A stretch of 64,000 nucleotides of DNA from Mycobacterium nebraskense (lineage in GTDB: Bacteria > Actinomycetota > Actinomycetes > Mycobacteriales > Mycobacteriaceae): positions 45,478 through 109,477 of the forward strand of contig NZ_LQPH01000183.1 in NCBI RefSeq assembly GCF_002102255.1, given 5' to 3'. The position numbers and the translations under genes were made by a program. The notes below the pieces were generated by a model, which had not been told where the DNA came from, searched no databases, and worked only from the letters and a program-made list of their open reading frames with translations. Positions 33,409 to 42,763 of the stretch are shown one piece after another (positions within the stretch are counted from its first letter, which is position 1; each line of letters opens with the position of its first letter).

Positions 33409-34704
33409 ATGCTTGAAGACAAAACTTTTGCTCACCTCGGGGTGAGCCCGCCGTTGGTTGACGTGCTCGCTAAGGGCGGCATCCACCGGCCCTTCCCAAT
33501 CCAAATCGACACCTTGCCGGATACGCTTGCCGGCCGTGATGTGTTGGGCCGCGGCAAGACCGGTAGCGGCAAGACGCTGGCGTTCTCGATTCCGCTGGTG
33601 AGCCGGCTCGATGCCGGTAATCGGCGCCCGGGCAAGCCGACCGGGTTGGTGTTGGCGCCCACCCGCGAACTGGCGACACAGATCGCCGCGACCATCGGAC
33701 CGCTTGCCGCGGTTCGGGGCCTGCGCGTGACCACGATCTTCGGCGGGGTGTCGCAGCACAAGCAGGTCTCGGCGCTGAAGTCGGGTATCGATATAGTCGT
33801 CGCCTGCCCGGGGCGGCTCGAGGATCTGATGAAGCAAGGCTTCGTCAGCCTGAGCGCGGTGCAGGTCACGGTCATCGATGAGGCCGACCACCTAGCCGAT
33901 CTGGGCTTCCTGCCCACTGTCACCCGTATCTTGGCGGCCACTCCCGCGGGCGGCCAACGGATGCTCTTCTCGGCCACTCTCGATGCTGCCGTCGACACCC
34001 TGGTGAAGCGATTCCTCACCAGCCCGGTGACACGATCGGTCGCCGAACCGGTGTCCCCGACTCCCGCGATGACACATCACCTCTTCTGTGTCGACGGGCC
34101 GCAAGCCAAGAAGGACTTGGTACACCGGTTGGCCGCGGGAGACTCGCGGCGAATCCTGTTCATGCGGACCAAGCACCAGGCCCGGAAGCTGGCTCGCCAG
34201 CTCACACAATCGGGTATCGCGTCGGTGGAGTTGCACGGCAACCTTTCCCAACCCGTGCGTGACCGGAACTTGGCGGCGTTCGCGGCCGGGCACGCGCGAG
34301 TGCTGGTCGCGACCGACATCGCAGCGCGCGGCGTGCACGTGGACAACATCGAGCTGGTCGTCCACGTGGACCCGCCTCCGGAGCACAAGGCATACCTGCA
34401 TCGATCCGGCCGCACGGCCCGGGCCGGCGCCTCTGGCGACGTGGTCACCATCGTGCTGCCCGAGCAGCGCCGGGACACCGAATCGATGATGCGCAAGGCG
34501 GCCATCCGCGCCGTTCCCCAGCAGGTCACCGCGGCCTCCCCCGTCATCCACGCCCTGGTCGGCCAGGCCGCGCCCCGCGAGGTCATCGCGCCCGCGTCGG
34601 TGCCGGCCCATCGTTCCGGGCCCCCCGCGGCTGCGACCCACGGTCCGGCCGCGGCGCGTAGCAGGCGACGCCGGTCGCGTCGCCCCGCCACGGCGTCGCG
34701 GTAG
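33409..34704 (+). CDS. DEAD-box RNA helicase (RhlE-like)
   Basis: A 431-residue SF2 helicase. Q-motif FPIQIDTLP, motif I GRGKTGSGKT (GKTGSGKT in place of the usual AQTGSGKT), motif II IDEAD, motif III FSATL, motif V ATDIAARGVHVD and motif VI HRSGRTARAG are all present. The last 50 residues are a disordered Ala/Pro/Arg-rich tail (RSRRRRSRRPA) likely to bind RNA. It probably remodels structured RNA. It lies between the RecB-like and flavoprotein genes; I do not recall it at this place in M. tuberculosis, so it may be a lineage-specific insertion. Confidence 0.9.
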   Translation: MLEDKTFAHLGVSPPLVDVLAKGGIHRPFPIQIDTLPDTLAGRDVLGRGKTGSGKTLAFSIPLVSRLDAGNRRPGKPTGLVLAPTRELATQIAATIGPLAAVRGLRVTTIFGGVSQHKQVSALKSGIDIVVACPGRLEDLMKQGFVSLSAVQVTVIDEADHLADLGFLPTVTRILAATPAGGQRMLFSATLDAAVDTLVKRFLTSPVTRSVAEPVSPTPAMTHHLFCVDGPQAKKDLVHRLAAGDSRRILFMRTKHQARKLARQLTQSGIASVELHGNLSQPVRDRNLAAFAAGHARVLVATDIAARGVHVDNIELVVHVDPPPEHKAYLHRSGRTARAGASGDVVTIVLPEQRRDTESMMRKAAIRAVPQQVTAASPVIHALVGQAAPREVIAPASVPAHRSGPPAAATHGPAAARSRRRRSRRPATASR

Positions 34705-34709
34705 CGAGG

Positions 34710-36092
34710 TTATTGCAGCGGCGTCATCTCCTGCAGCATGGTGGGAACGAGCTCGCTGACGGTGGGATGTATGTGCATGGTGCGCGCCAGCGTGGTGTAC
34801 GGCGCCTTGGCCGACATGACGTCCAGGATGGCGTGAATCGCCTCGTCGCCGCCGACGCCGAAAATGGCCGCTCCCAATATTTCCCGGGTGTCGGCATCCA
34901 CCACGACCTTCATGAAGCCTTGCGTCTCACCCTTTTCCACCGCCCGGCCGACTCGTGTCATCGGCCGCTTACCCACCAGCGCCTTGCGTCCCGACGCACG
35001 GACCTGGTCGGCGCTCATCCCGGCCCGCCCCAGCGGTGGGTCGATGTAGAGCGCGTAGGTGGTGATGCGGTCGCTCACGCGCCGCGGGTCGTCATCGAGC
35101 AGGTTGGCGGCGACGATCTCGAAATCGTTGTAGGAGGTGTGGGTGAAGGCACCCTTGCCGTTGCAGTCGCCCATCGCCCAGATGTGGTCGACGTTGGTCT
35201 TGAGCTGGTCGTCGACGACGATGTAGCCGCGGGCGTCGGTCTGCACGCCGGCCGCCTCGAGCCCCAGGTCGTCGGTGTTGGGTCGCCGGCCCACGGCCAA
35301 CAGCAGGTGGCTTCCGGCGATCGGGGCGGCGCCCGCGCTCGGCGTCAATTCAAACCCGTTGCTGATCTTGGTGATTCGCACATCATCGGCGCCGACGACG
35401 ACGTCGATACCCTCCTCCTCGAGGATGTCCCGGACGGTGGCGGACACGTCCTCGTCCTCGCGGGGCGCCAGGCGTGAACCCCTCTCGACGACGGTCACCC
35501 GGGCCCCGAATCGCCGGTACATCTGTGCGAACTCCAGCGCGATGTAGCTGCCACCGATGATCACGAGATGCGTTGGCAGCGTGTCGAGTTCGAGGATCGA
35601 AACGTTGGTGAGGAACTCGACGTCGGACAGTCCCGGAATGTCCGGCACCACCGCTCGGCCACCCACGTTGAGGAAGATCCGGTCGGCGTGCAGCACAGCT
35701 TGCCCATTTTGCGAGCCGACACGCAAGGTGTGCGGATCCTCGAAACGGGCGTGCCCGCGAAAGACGGTGCAGCCGTCCATGCCGACCAGCCAGTCCTCGA
35801 CACCCTTGCGGTCGCCGAGCATGATCTCGTCTTTGCGCGCCTTGACTTTGGCCATGTCCACGCTGACCGGCCCGGTCGCCACACCGAAGTCCGCGCCGCG
35901 GCGCGCGAGGTGAGCGGCGTAGGCGCTGGCCACCAGCGTCTTGGTCGGAATGCATCCGGTGTTGACGCAGGTGCCGCCGATCAGTTTGCGCTCCACCAGC
36001 GCGACGCGCTGCCCGGCCGCCGTCAGTCGCCCCGCCAGCGGCGGGCCTGCCTGTCCGGCGCCGACGATGATGGCGTCGAAATGCTCTGTCAC
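34710..36092 (-). CDS. FAD-dependent pyridine nucleotide-disulfide oxidoreductase (mercuric reductase-like)
   Basis: A 460-residue flavoprotein. The FAD-binding start is DAIIVGAGQAGPPLAGRLTA; the redox-active disulfide is in GGTCVNTGCIPTKTLVAS (CxxxxC); the NAD(P)H loop is VIIGGSYIALEFA; the second FAD motif is HIWAMGDCNG; the interface His-x4-Glu is in HIHPTVSELVP. It is close to enzymes annotated as mercuric reductase-like, but it lacks the N-terminal HMA domain and the C-terminal Cys pair needed for Hg(II), so a general disulfide or quinone reductase is more likely. Its ATG overlaps the stop of the DUF4126 gene (ATGA), so the two are coupled. Confidence 0.88.
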   Translation of the reverse strand: MTEHFDAIIVGAGQAGPPLAGRLTAAGQRVALVERKLIGGTCVNTGCIPTKTLVASAYAAHLARRGADFGVATGPVSVDMAKVKARKDEIMLGDRKGVEDWLVGMDGCTVFRGHARFEDPHTLRVGSQNGQAVLHADRIFLNVGGRAVVPDIPGLSDVEFLTNVSILELDTLPTHLVIIGGSYIALEFAQMYRRFGARVTVVERGSRLAPREDEDVSATVRDILEEEGIDVVVGADDVRITKISNGFELTPSAGAAPIAGSHLLLAVGRRPNTDDLGLEAAGVQTDARGYIVVDDQLKTNVDHIWAMGDCNGKGAFTHTSYNDFEIVAANLLDDDPRRVSDRITTYALYIDPPLGRAGMSADQVRASGRKALVGKRPMTRVGRAVEKGETQGFMKVVVDADTREILGAAIFGVGGDEAIHAILDVMSAKAPYTTLARTMHIHPTVSELVPTMLQEMTPLQ

Positions 36093-36598
36093 TTAACGGC
36101 CGTCAACAGGTACGCCGTCAGCACGTGACCCGTAGCCGCCGCGATGGCGAACCCACCCAGTATCGCGACCGCGTCCTCCAGCAGCGCGATGGGCAAGTCC
36201 CTACCGGCAACAGCGGCCAGACGTTTGCGCGCCTGAAAGCCGCCGAGGGTGCCGAGCACCGCGCCGATCACACCGGCCCCTAGCGCGCTGAAGGTCCAGT
36301 GCGGCCATGCGCCAAGGGCCGCGCCCGCCAGCCCGCCCATGATGATCCGGGCGGCGAAGATCGGCGGCGCCGTGCGGGCCGGCGTCTTGGGCAGCTTGTC
36401 GTTGACCAGTTCGACGACGGCAAGAACGGTGAAGACAATGGCCGTGATGATGTTGGCCATCCATGCCGCCCACGTGCCATGCAGGTCGATCCAACCGAGG
36501 AAGGCGGCCCAGGCGACCACAGCGGGGGCGGTCAGCGAGCGCAACCCGGCGACGACGCCGATCAGTAAAGCCAGCAGCAGAACAAGCGCGTGTGTCAC
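36089..36598 (-). CDS. DUF4126 membrane protein (Rv2120c-like)
   Basis: A 169-residue protein of about five hydrophobic segments (for example HALVLLLALLIGVVAGLRS and WMANIITAIVFTVLAVVELV) with DUF4126 signatures RSLTAPAVVAW and DKLPKTPARTAPPIFAARI. No function is assigned to the family. AGGAGG-like bases precede the ATG (36596-36598). It is coupled to the flavoprotein gene downstream, which suggests a membrane redox partner, but that is inference. Confidence 0.85.
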   Translation of the reverse strand: MTHALVLLLALLIGVVAGLRSLTAPAVVAWAAFLGWIDLHGTWAAWMANIITAIVFTVLAVVELVNDKLPKTPARTAPPIFAARIIMGGLAGAALGAWPHWTFSALGAGVIGAVLGTLGGFQARKRLAAVAGRDLPIALLEDAVAILGGFAIAAATGHVLTAYLLTAVK

Positions 36599-36718
36599 GA
36601 AGACCCTCCTGGGGACGAACAGCCCGGTAACGGTAAGGGATGACGGCCCATGGGGAGTAACACGGGCAAACAGCCCTAGGCGGACGCTAACACAGCCGCG
36701 GCCGCCGCACCCGTTCGA

Positions 36719-37573
36719 TCAGAAGCGGCAGAACCTGATGTCGGAAGCCAGAATCGCTTTGGCGCCGATTGCGGCCAGCTCGTCCATGATCTCGTTGACG
36801 CCCCGACGCGGCACCAGCGCGCGGATGGCGACCCAGTCCGGGTCGGCCAGCGGCGCAATGGTCGGCGATTCCAGGCCCGGCGTGATCGCCGTCGCTTTCT
36901 CCAGGACCGACCGGGGGCAGTCGTAGTCGAGCATCAGATACTGCTGGCCGAAGACCACACCCTGGATCCGGGCCACCAATTGGTCGCGCGCGGCCTGCGT
37001 TCCGGCCTGCCCGCTTTGGTCGCTTTCGATCAGCACCGCTTCCGAATCGCACAGTGGATCGCCGAATGCGACGAGATTGTGCAGGCTCAGGGTGCGCCCG
37101 GACCCGACCACGTCGGCGATGGCGTCGGCGACACCGAGTTGTACCGAGATCTCCACCGCACCGTCGAGCCTGATGACAGTTGCCTCAATACCGTGCCCGG
37201 TCAAGTCTTTTCGGACCAGATTGGGATAGGCGGTGGCGATCCGTTTGCCGGCCAGGTCGGCGATCTTCCAGTCGCGCCCCGCCGGTGCGGCATACCGGAA
37301 ACTCGACGACCCGAATCCCAGCGCCAAACGTTCGCGCACCGGGGCATCGGAGTCGCCTACCAGATCCCGTCCTGTGATGCCGAAATCCAGCTCTCCCGAA
37401 CCCACATAGATGGCAATGTCTTTGGGCCGCAGAAAGAAGAACTCGACCTGGTTGACCGGGTCGATGACGGTGAGATCCTTGGAATCGGTGCGACGCCGGT
37501 AGCCCGCCTCCGCGAGAATCTCGCTGGCCGGCTCGCTCAGCGCGCCCTTGTTGGGAACCGCGACCCGCAGCAT
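36719..37573 (-). CDS. hisG: ATP phosphoribosyltransferase (long form)
   Basis: HisG joins ATP and PRPP in the first, histidine-inhibited step of histidine synthesis. The 284 residues equal the M. tuberculosis length. The catalytic domains contain MLRVAVPNKGALSEPASEIL, GELDFGITGRDLV and LGVADAIADVVGSGRTL (PRPP loop); the last 75 residues are the regulatory ACT-like domain of the long form. Starts at ATG 37571-37573, two bases after the hisE stop: one operon. Confidence 0.97.
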   Translation of the reverse strand: MLRVAVPNKGALSEPASEILAEAGYRRRTDSKDLTVIDPVNQVEFFFLRPKDIAIYVGSGELDFGITGRDLVGDSDAPVRERLALGFGSSSFRYAAPAGRDWKIADLAGKRIATAYPNLVRKDLTGHGIEATVIRLDGAVEISVQLGVADAIADVVGSGRTLSLHNLVAFGDPLCDSEAVLIESDQSGQAGTQAARDQLVARIQGVVFGQQYLMLDYDCPRSVLEKATAITPGLESPTIAPLADPDWVAIRALVPRRGVNEIMDELAAIGAKAILASDIRFCRF

Positions 37574-37575
37574 GG

Positions 37576-37857
37576 TCACAGCTTCCGGTACACGTCGTCG
37601 AGGGACAGGCCACGCGCGATCATCAGCACCTGCGTCCAGTACAGCAACTGGCTGATCTCCTCGGCCAGCGCCTCGTCGGGTTCGTGTTCGGCGGCCAGCC
37701 ATACCTCGCCGGCCTCCTCGAGGATCTTTTTGCCCAGCCCGTGGACGCCGCCGTCGAGTGCGGCGACCGTGGCGCTGCCGGCGGGTCGGGTGCGGGCGCG
37801 CTCCCCCAGTTCGGCGAACAGATCCTCGAAGGTCTTCACGGCCAGCGATTGTTTCAC
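37576..37857 (-). CDS. hisE: Phosphoribosyl-ATP pyrophosphatase
   Basis: HisE hydrolyses phosphoribosyl-ATP to the monophosphate, step two of histidine synthesis. 93 residues, all-alpha MazG-like fold: KTFEDLFAELGERARTRP and GKKILEEAGEVWLAAEHEPD (the ExxE metal site), then ISQLLYWTQVLMIARGLSLD. GTG 37855-37857 gives the expected start (KQSLAVKTFEDL); a longer frame upstream is unsupported. First gene of hisE-hisG. Confidence 0.96.
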   Translation of the reverse strand: MKQSLAVKTFEDLFAELGERARTRPAGSATVAALDGGVHGLGKKILEEAGEVWLAAEHEPDEALAEEISQLLYWTQVLMIARGLSLDDVYRKL

Positions 37858-38348
37858 GCGGTGGCGAGCAAAGTCACGGCGGTTTCGCTCGGCGACCAAG
37901 TCATCCGTGCCGCGGTGCGGTGGGGGTACCGCCCGGCGGCGGACGACGGAGCTAGGCACCGCCGCTTGCCGGACGCGGCCAAGCCAGCTCCGGACGTCGG
38001 AGAGCGACTAGGGGCGGCGCCGGTTTCGTGCGAGCCGGTGTTTGCTGGGAACAGATCATCTCATTCTTCAATCCGACATTTCGGCGCGCCCCACTCTCGG
38101 GTGGCGACTTAATTAAGCGCTTGTACAGTATTGAAAGCACCGATCGAGTAGGCTACCGCCGACCGAACTGAACTGCGGGGTCGCGGAACTTGAAGGCGCT
38201 TTCTTCGCCAAAAAATGCATCAAAGTTGCACTCCGTTTTCCGTCCGGCACGCAGCACGTCGATGGTGGGAGAGCGCCGATGCAGGCCGGTACTGGTAAGC
38301 AATGACCGGTGGCATTGGTTTGCCGGAGCAACGGACGGCCGCGCTGCG
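37858..38348. other. Intergenic region between hisE and the mce operon
   Basis: These 491 bases carry the divergent promoters of hisE and the mce operon. The part from about 38095 to 38240 is AT-rich for this genome. TAGGCT at 38149-38154 is a possible -10 for the mce genes. The frame of yrbEA is open back to a TTG at 38190, so a longer N terminus is possible but unsupported. I see no PPE gene here; M. tuberculosis has PPE37 between hisE and metH. Confidence 0.5.
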
Positions 38349-39290
38349 ATGACTGCCCAACAAGAGTCCGTGGTGCACAGCGAACACCGCGACGACGGAC
38401 CGACTGAGGACGTCGAAGATCCCGCCCTCGATAGCCCTCGTGATGGCCCGCACGAGGACCCTCAGGATGGCATCGCCGCGATCGAGGATTGGACCATCGG
38501 GTACGTCAAGGGTCACCCGCTCGCCTCGCTCACGACCGTTGGTGAACAGTTCATCCTCGGCGTGCGCACCCTTCAGTACCTCTTCATGGATCTGATGACC
38601 GGCCGATTCCGATGGGAAGAGTTCGTCCGGCAGGGCGCCTTCATGGCCGGCACAGCGGTGCTGCCGACGGTTCTGGTGGCGCTGCCGATCAGTGTCACAC
38701 TGTCGGTCCAGTTCGCTTTGCTGGCCGGTCAGGTCGGTGCGACCTCACTTGCGGGCGCGGCAAGCGGTCTCGCGGTCATTCGCCAGGGCGCATCGCTCGT
38801 CGCCGCCATTCTCATGGCGTCGGCGGTCGGGTCGGCCATCACCGCCGACCTCGGGTCGCGGACCATGCGGGAAGAGTGCGACGCCATGGAGGTGATGGGC
38901 GTGTCGGTCATCCGCCGCCTCGTCGTACCTCGCTTGGCCGCCGCAATCATGATCAGTTTCGCGCTCACCGGCGTCGTGTGCTTTGTCGGGTTCTTCGCTA
39001 GCTACATGTTCAACGTCTATTTCCAGAACGGTGCGCCCGGGAGCTTCGTCGCAACGTTCGCGTCTTTCGCCACACCCGGCGACATGATCCTGGCGCTGCT
39101 GAAGGCCGTCATCTTCGGCGCGATCGTCGCCGTCGTGTCCAGCCAGAAGGGCCTGTCCACCAAAGGCGGCCCAACGGGAGTCGCGAACTCGGTGAACGCC
39201 GCCGTGGTCGAGGCGATCCTCGTGCTGATGATCGTGAATGTCGCCATCAGCCAGCTCTACGTCATGCTCTCGCCCAGGACGGGACTGTGA
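38349..39290 (+). CDS. Mce-operon permease YrbEA
   Basis: A 313-residue MlaE/YrbE-type ABC permease. An acidic N-terminal tail of about 45 residues precedes the family start HPLASLTTVGEQFILGVRTL. About five to six membrane helices follow, with the coupling motif MREECDAMEVMGV that contacts the ATPase (MceG, encoded elsewhere). The pair YrbEA/YrbEB forms the inner-membrane part of a lipid importer. The start is uncertain: ATG 38349 is used, but no ribosome site is clear. First gene of a ten-gene run. Confidence 0.9.
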   Translation: MTAQQESVVHSEHRDDGPTEDVEDPALDSPRDGPHEDPQDGIAAIEDWTIGYVKGHPLASLTTVGEQFILGVRTLQYLFMDLMTGRFRWEEFVRQGAFMAGTAVLPTVLVALPISVTLSVQFALLAGQVGATSLAGAASGLAVIRQGASLVAAILMASAVGSAITADLGSRTMREECDAMEVMGVSVIRRLVVPRLAAAIMISFALTGVVCFVGFFASYMFNVYFQNGAPGSFVATFASFATPGDMILALLKAVIFGAIVAVVSSQKGLSTKGGPTGVANSVNAAVVEAILVLMIVNVAISQLYVMLSPRTGL

Positions 39291-39291
39291 C

Positions 39292-40155
39292 ATGACGGCT
39301 TCCACCTACGTACCTTTGGAGCCCATCGCGGGGCGGGTGGTCCGGCTGTATCACCGGGCCACCATGCCGATCATCCGGATCGGGCACCTGCTTGTGTTTT
39401 TCGTTCGGGCGCTGGTCGCCTCGCCGATCGTCGTGCGTCACTACCGCGCCGAATTCCTGCGATTGCTGTCGAACATCACGTGGGGCAACGGGTCGCTGGT
39501 GGTGGGCGGCGGTACCGCCGGCGTCGCGGTCGTCCTCGGGGTCAGCACCGGTGCGCTGGTCGGCATCGAGGGCTACAACTTCCTCGAGCTGCTCGGCCTT
39601 GGCCCTGCCACCGGCTTCGTCTCGTCGTTGGTGAATACCCGAGAGCTGGCCCCGCTGATGGCCTCGATGGCGTTTGCGATACAGGGCGGCTGCCGGTTCA
39701 CCGCCCAGCTGGGATCCATGCGCATCTCTGAAGAGATTGACGCAATGGAATCGCTTGCCATCCGCCCGATCCCGTTCCTGGTGACCACCCGGCTGATTGC
39801 CTCGGTGATCGCGATAATCCCCCTCTACGCCGCCTGCCTGGCGATCAGCTACTTGAGCACCGAGCTGGTGGTCGGGCTCAGCGGCGGCGGGTCGACTGGT
39901 TCGTACCTGCACTACTTCTCGTTGATGCTGGCCGGTAAGGACATTGCCTATTCGTCGCTCAAGGCGGTCATCTTCGTGTGGATCGCGTCCACGATTCAGT
40001 GCTACTACGGGTTCTACGCGAGCGGGGGTCCCGCGGGTGTCGGGGTGGCCGCCGGACACGGCATGCGCGCCAGCATCACGGTCGTGATCATGGTGAACAT
40101 GCTGCTCACCATGGCCTTGTATGGCGTCGACTCCGGCGCAAGGTTCGGTGGGTAG
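39292..40155 (+). CDS. Mce-operon permease YrbEB
   Basis: A 287-residue partner permease: the family part includes LLGLGPATGFVSSLVNTREL and the EEIDAME coupling motif in RISEEIDAMESLAIRP, with helices such as LIASVIAIIPLYAACLAISY. ATG 39292 lies one base after the yrbEA stop. Expected to pair with YrbEA around MceG. Confidence 0.93.
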   Translation: MTASTYVPLEPIAGRVVRLYHRATMPIIRIGHLLVFFVRALVASPIVVRHYRAEFLRLLSNITWGNGSLVVGGGTAGVAVVLGVSTGALVGIEGYNFLELLGLGPATGFVSSLVNTRELAPLMASMAFAIQGGCRFTAQLGSMRISEEIDAMESLAIRPIPFLVTTRLIASVIAIIPLYAACLAISYLSTELVVGLSGGGSTGSYLHYFSLMLAGKDIAYSSLKAVIFVWIASTIQCYYGFYASGGPAGVGVAAGHGMRASITVVIMVNMLLTMALYGVDSGARFGG

Positions 40156-40181
40156 GTGACGACCAGGTGATGGCCGGGTAG

Positions 40182-41717
40182 ATGGGTAAGCCGAATTCCT
40201 TTGAGCTGGACGGGCGTGGCCCCTCGGACCGGCACCTGCTCGGCTGCGGGGTGGCCGTTCTCGTTGTGGCGAGCATGATCACGGCGACACTTTTGTATAA
40301 GTCGACCGGCCGGCTCAACGACTACGTACGAGTCGTCGCCGATCTGGTCAACGTCGGCGACGGTCTGCCGGAAAAGTCCGACGTCAAGTATCACGGCGTG
40401 CTCGTCGGCACGGTGAACAGCGTCGTCCCGGCGGCGTACGGGAAACCGAACTATGTCCGAATCGACCTCAAACCCGACTACGCCAAGTCGATCCCGGCCG
40501 CGGTGACCGCCCGCGTTGTTCCCAGCAACATCTTCGCCGTGTCGTCGGTTCAGCTGGTGGGCAACGCTTCTCAGGGTTCTGGCGTCCCGGGCGCGGCGAT
40601 CCGCCCGGGCGCTCATATCCCCGAAGACACCCGCCTGCCGACCGTGCTGTTTCAAACCACCATCGGCAAGCTGCGAAACCTGCTCACTGCGAGCGGGCGC
40701 GGCCGAGAAGACAACTCCTTGGGAATCATGGCCGCGCTCGCCGCCGCCACCGAGCATCGCCGCGTAGCGCTGGTGGATGCCGGGAAGGAGCTGGATCACC
40801 TTCTGGATCAACTCAATTCGATCGTTGGCGCCGACACCGGCCCGTCGACACTGTCCGCGCTCGTCGACGCCACCCGGGGTCTTGAGGCAACCGCCCCGGA
40901 CCTCTTCGATGCACTGCACCAGGCAGTCGAGCCGATGCAGACCTTCGCCGAGACGCGCGGGCAGCTGGAAACACTGCTTTCCGGCGCCGATCACACGCTC
41001 GGCACCACGCACCAATCGCTCAACAACCACATCGACCAGCTGGTCCGCATCACCACGGACTTCACACCGGTGGTGGGCATACTGGCGATCAAGTCCAGCG
41101 CCTTCCTCCCGGCCGCCGTCAAGGTGGACAACATGGCCACCAGGTTCATGGACGAAGTCTGGATGCCGGACGCCCAGCTCGCCAACGGGCGAGTGAACCT
41201 GTCGTTCGCCCCCTCCTACTCCTACACGCGTGCTGACTGCCCGCACTACGGCGAGGTCAAGGGACCCAGCTGTTTCACCGCGCCTCTGGTTCCGGTCCGG
41301 CCGGACATGCCGGAAGTGCTTCTGCCGCAGAACTATCAGCCGCCCAAGGATCTCGCGCCGCCGCCGGGAACCGTCATCGGAGCCGACGGCAACCTTGTCG
41401 CAGTCGGTCCGCCGCTGATCAACCCGACTCCCAATCTGCAAGACCCCAATCCACCACTTCCGCCAGGGCTTACCCCCTCGCCGCCGGTACCGGGGACCGC
41501 GAACCCCGACAACGCGCCGGCACCAACTGCGCCGGGATCGGTTGCCCCATCAGCGTTCGGCGGCAACATTGGGCCCGTCGGCAGCCAATACGAACGAAAC
41601 ATGTTGTCTGTGATCACCGGCCGGCCTGCGAACGCGGCCACCGAGCTGTTACTCGGTCCGATCGCCCGCGGGACGACGGTGTCGCGGAACCATTCGTCGG
41701 TTGGGAGGCCAAAGTGA
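40182..41717 (+). CDS. Mce family protein MceA
   Basis: A 511-residue substrate-binding subunit. One N-terminal membrane anchor (GVAVLVVASMITATLLY), the MlaD/MCE domain (about 40-125, with VKYHGVLVGTVNSVVPAAYG), a long helical needle region (about 150-330), and a Pro-rich tail after residue 390 (PPGTVIGADGNL; PPLPPGLTPSPPVPG). Mce hexamers form a tunnel that carries lipids across the periplasm. ATG 40182 lacks a strong ribosome site. The Pro-rich C terminus is typical of MceA. The substrate cannot be told. Confidence 0.92.
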   Translation: MGKPNSFELDGRGPSDRHLLGCGVAVLVVASMITATLLYKSTGRLNDYVRVVADLVNVGDGLPEKSDVKYHGVLVGTVNSVVPAAYGKPNYVRIDLKPDYAKSIPAAVTARVVPSNIFAVSSVQLVGNASQGSGVPGAAIRPGAHIPEDTRLPTVLFQTTIGKLRNLLTASGRGREDNSLGIMAALAAATEHRRVALVDAGKELDHLLDQLNSIVGADTGPSTLSALVDATRGLEATAPDLFDALHQAVEPMQTFAETRGQLETLLSGADHTLGTTHQSLNNHIDQLVRITTDFTPVVGILAIKSSAFLPAAVKVDNMATRFMDEVWMPDAQLANGRVNLSFAPSYSYTRADCPHYGEVKGPSCFTAPLVPVRPDMPEVLLPQNYQPPKDLAPPPGTVIGADGNLVAVGPPLINPTPNLQDPNPPLPPGLTPSPPVPGTANPDNAPAPTAPGSVAPSAFGGNIGPVGSQYERNMLSVITGRPANAATELLLGPIARGTTVSRNHSSVGRPK

Positions 41718-42763
41718 AGTTTCGCGGGCCGCTCATCGGCCTGTCGCTTTTCATGATCGCCGCATTGACTGTCACGTGGCTGGTGTATGTGAGTCTGCGG
41801 CGGGACGTGGCCGGGAAGACGGCGTCGTACTCAGCTGTGTTCAACGATGTGTACGGGCTTCGTGAGGGCGACGACGTCAGGATGGCCGGGGTGCGGGTGG
41901 GCCGGGTCGAAAAGATCGAGCTCGACGGGAAACTGGCGAAAGTCAGGTTCGTGCTACAGGACGAACAGCCAGTGTTCGGTAACACGATCGCCTCGGTGAC
42001 CTACCAGAACATCGTCGGCCAGCGTTATCTCGGGCTGTCATTGGGCATGGAAGGCAGTCCCGACCGGCTGCCGGTCGGGAGCGTCATCCCGCTGGAACGC
42101 ACGGAACCATCGTTCGATGTCACCGCGCTTCTCAACGGCTACGAGCCGCTGTTCAGCCTGTTGAACCCGCACGACGCCGACAACCTGACCAAAGCCGTCA
42201 TCGAGTCGCTGCAGGGCGACACCGCGTCTATTGCCACGCTGACCAGCCAGACAACAACGCTCACTGAGACATTGGCCGGAAGGGATGAGGCCCTCGGCGA
42301 TACGATCACCAGTCTCAGCAAGGTGATCCACAGTCTTGCTCAGCAGAACGACAATCTCGACGGCATCATCACTTCGACGCGTGACACCGTTTCGGCCCTC
42401 GACGGGCGGCGTCCGGAACTCGTGGCGTCGGCGGGCTCGCTGGCGCGCGTCATGGGCCGACTGTCCACTTCCGCGAAGGACCTGTACCCATCGATCACCG
42501 AACTCATCGAACGTCAGCCCGGATTCGTCCGACACGTCCTCAGCGTCGAACCCCAGGTGGCGTTCTTCGCCGACAACATTCCGCTGGCCTTGAAGGGGCT
42601 GACCCGGATGGCCAACCAGGGCGCCTACGTCAATGGCTACGGCTGCGACGCGAACTTGCTCGGGTTCTTCCCCGGCCTGAATGACGTCTTGCCGATCATC
42701 GTCGACGCAGCCACGCCCGGAAACAAAGCGCAGCACACCCCGAAGTGCAGGAACAATGGTTGA
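41714..42763 (+). CDS. Mce family protein MceB
   Basis: A 349-residue MceB: anchor LIGLSLFMIAALTVTWLVYV, MCE domain with VYGLREGDDVRMAGVRVGRV, then a helical region (NDNLDGIITSTRDTVSALDG), ending in the Cys pair DANLLG-CRNNG region typical of MceB. GTG 41714 overlaps the mceA stop (GTGA). Confidence 0.93.
   Translation: MKFRGPLIGLSLFMIAALTVTWLVYVSLRRDVAGKTASYSAVFNDVYGLREGDDVRMAGVRVGRVEKIELDGKLAKVRFVLQDEQPVFGNTIASVTYQNIVGQRYLGLSLGMEGSPDRLPVGSVIPLERTEPSFDVTALLNGYEPLFSLLNPHDADNLTKAVIESLQGDTASIATLTSQTTTLTETLAGRDEALGDTITSLSKVIHSLAQQNDNLDGIITSTRDTVSALDGRRPELVASAGSLARVMGRLSTSAKDLYPSITELIERQPGFVRHVLSVEPQVAFFADNIPLALKGLTRMANQGAYVNGYGCDANLLGFFPGLNDVLPIIVDAATPGNKAQHTPKCRNNG

Noticed and set aside
34710..36092. 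True mercuric reductase (merA)
   Set aside because: No N-terminal HMA domain, no C-terminal Cys pair and no mer genes nearby.
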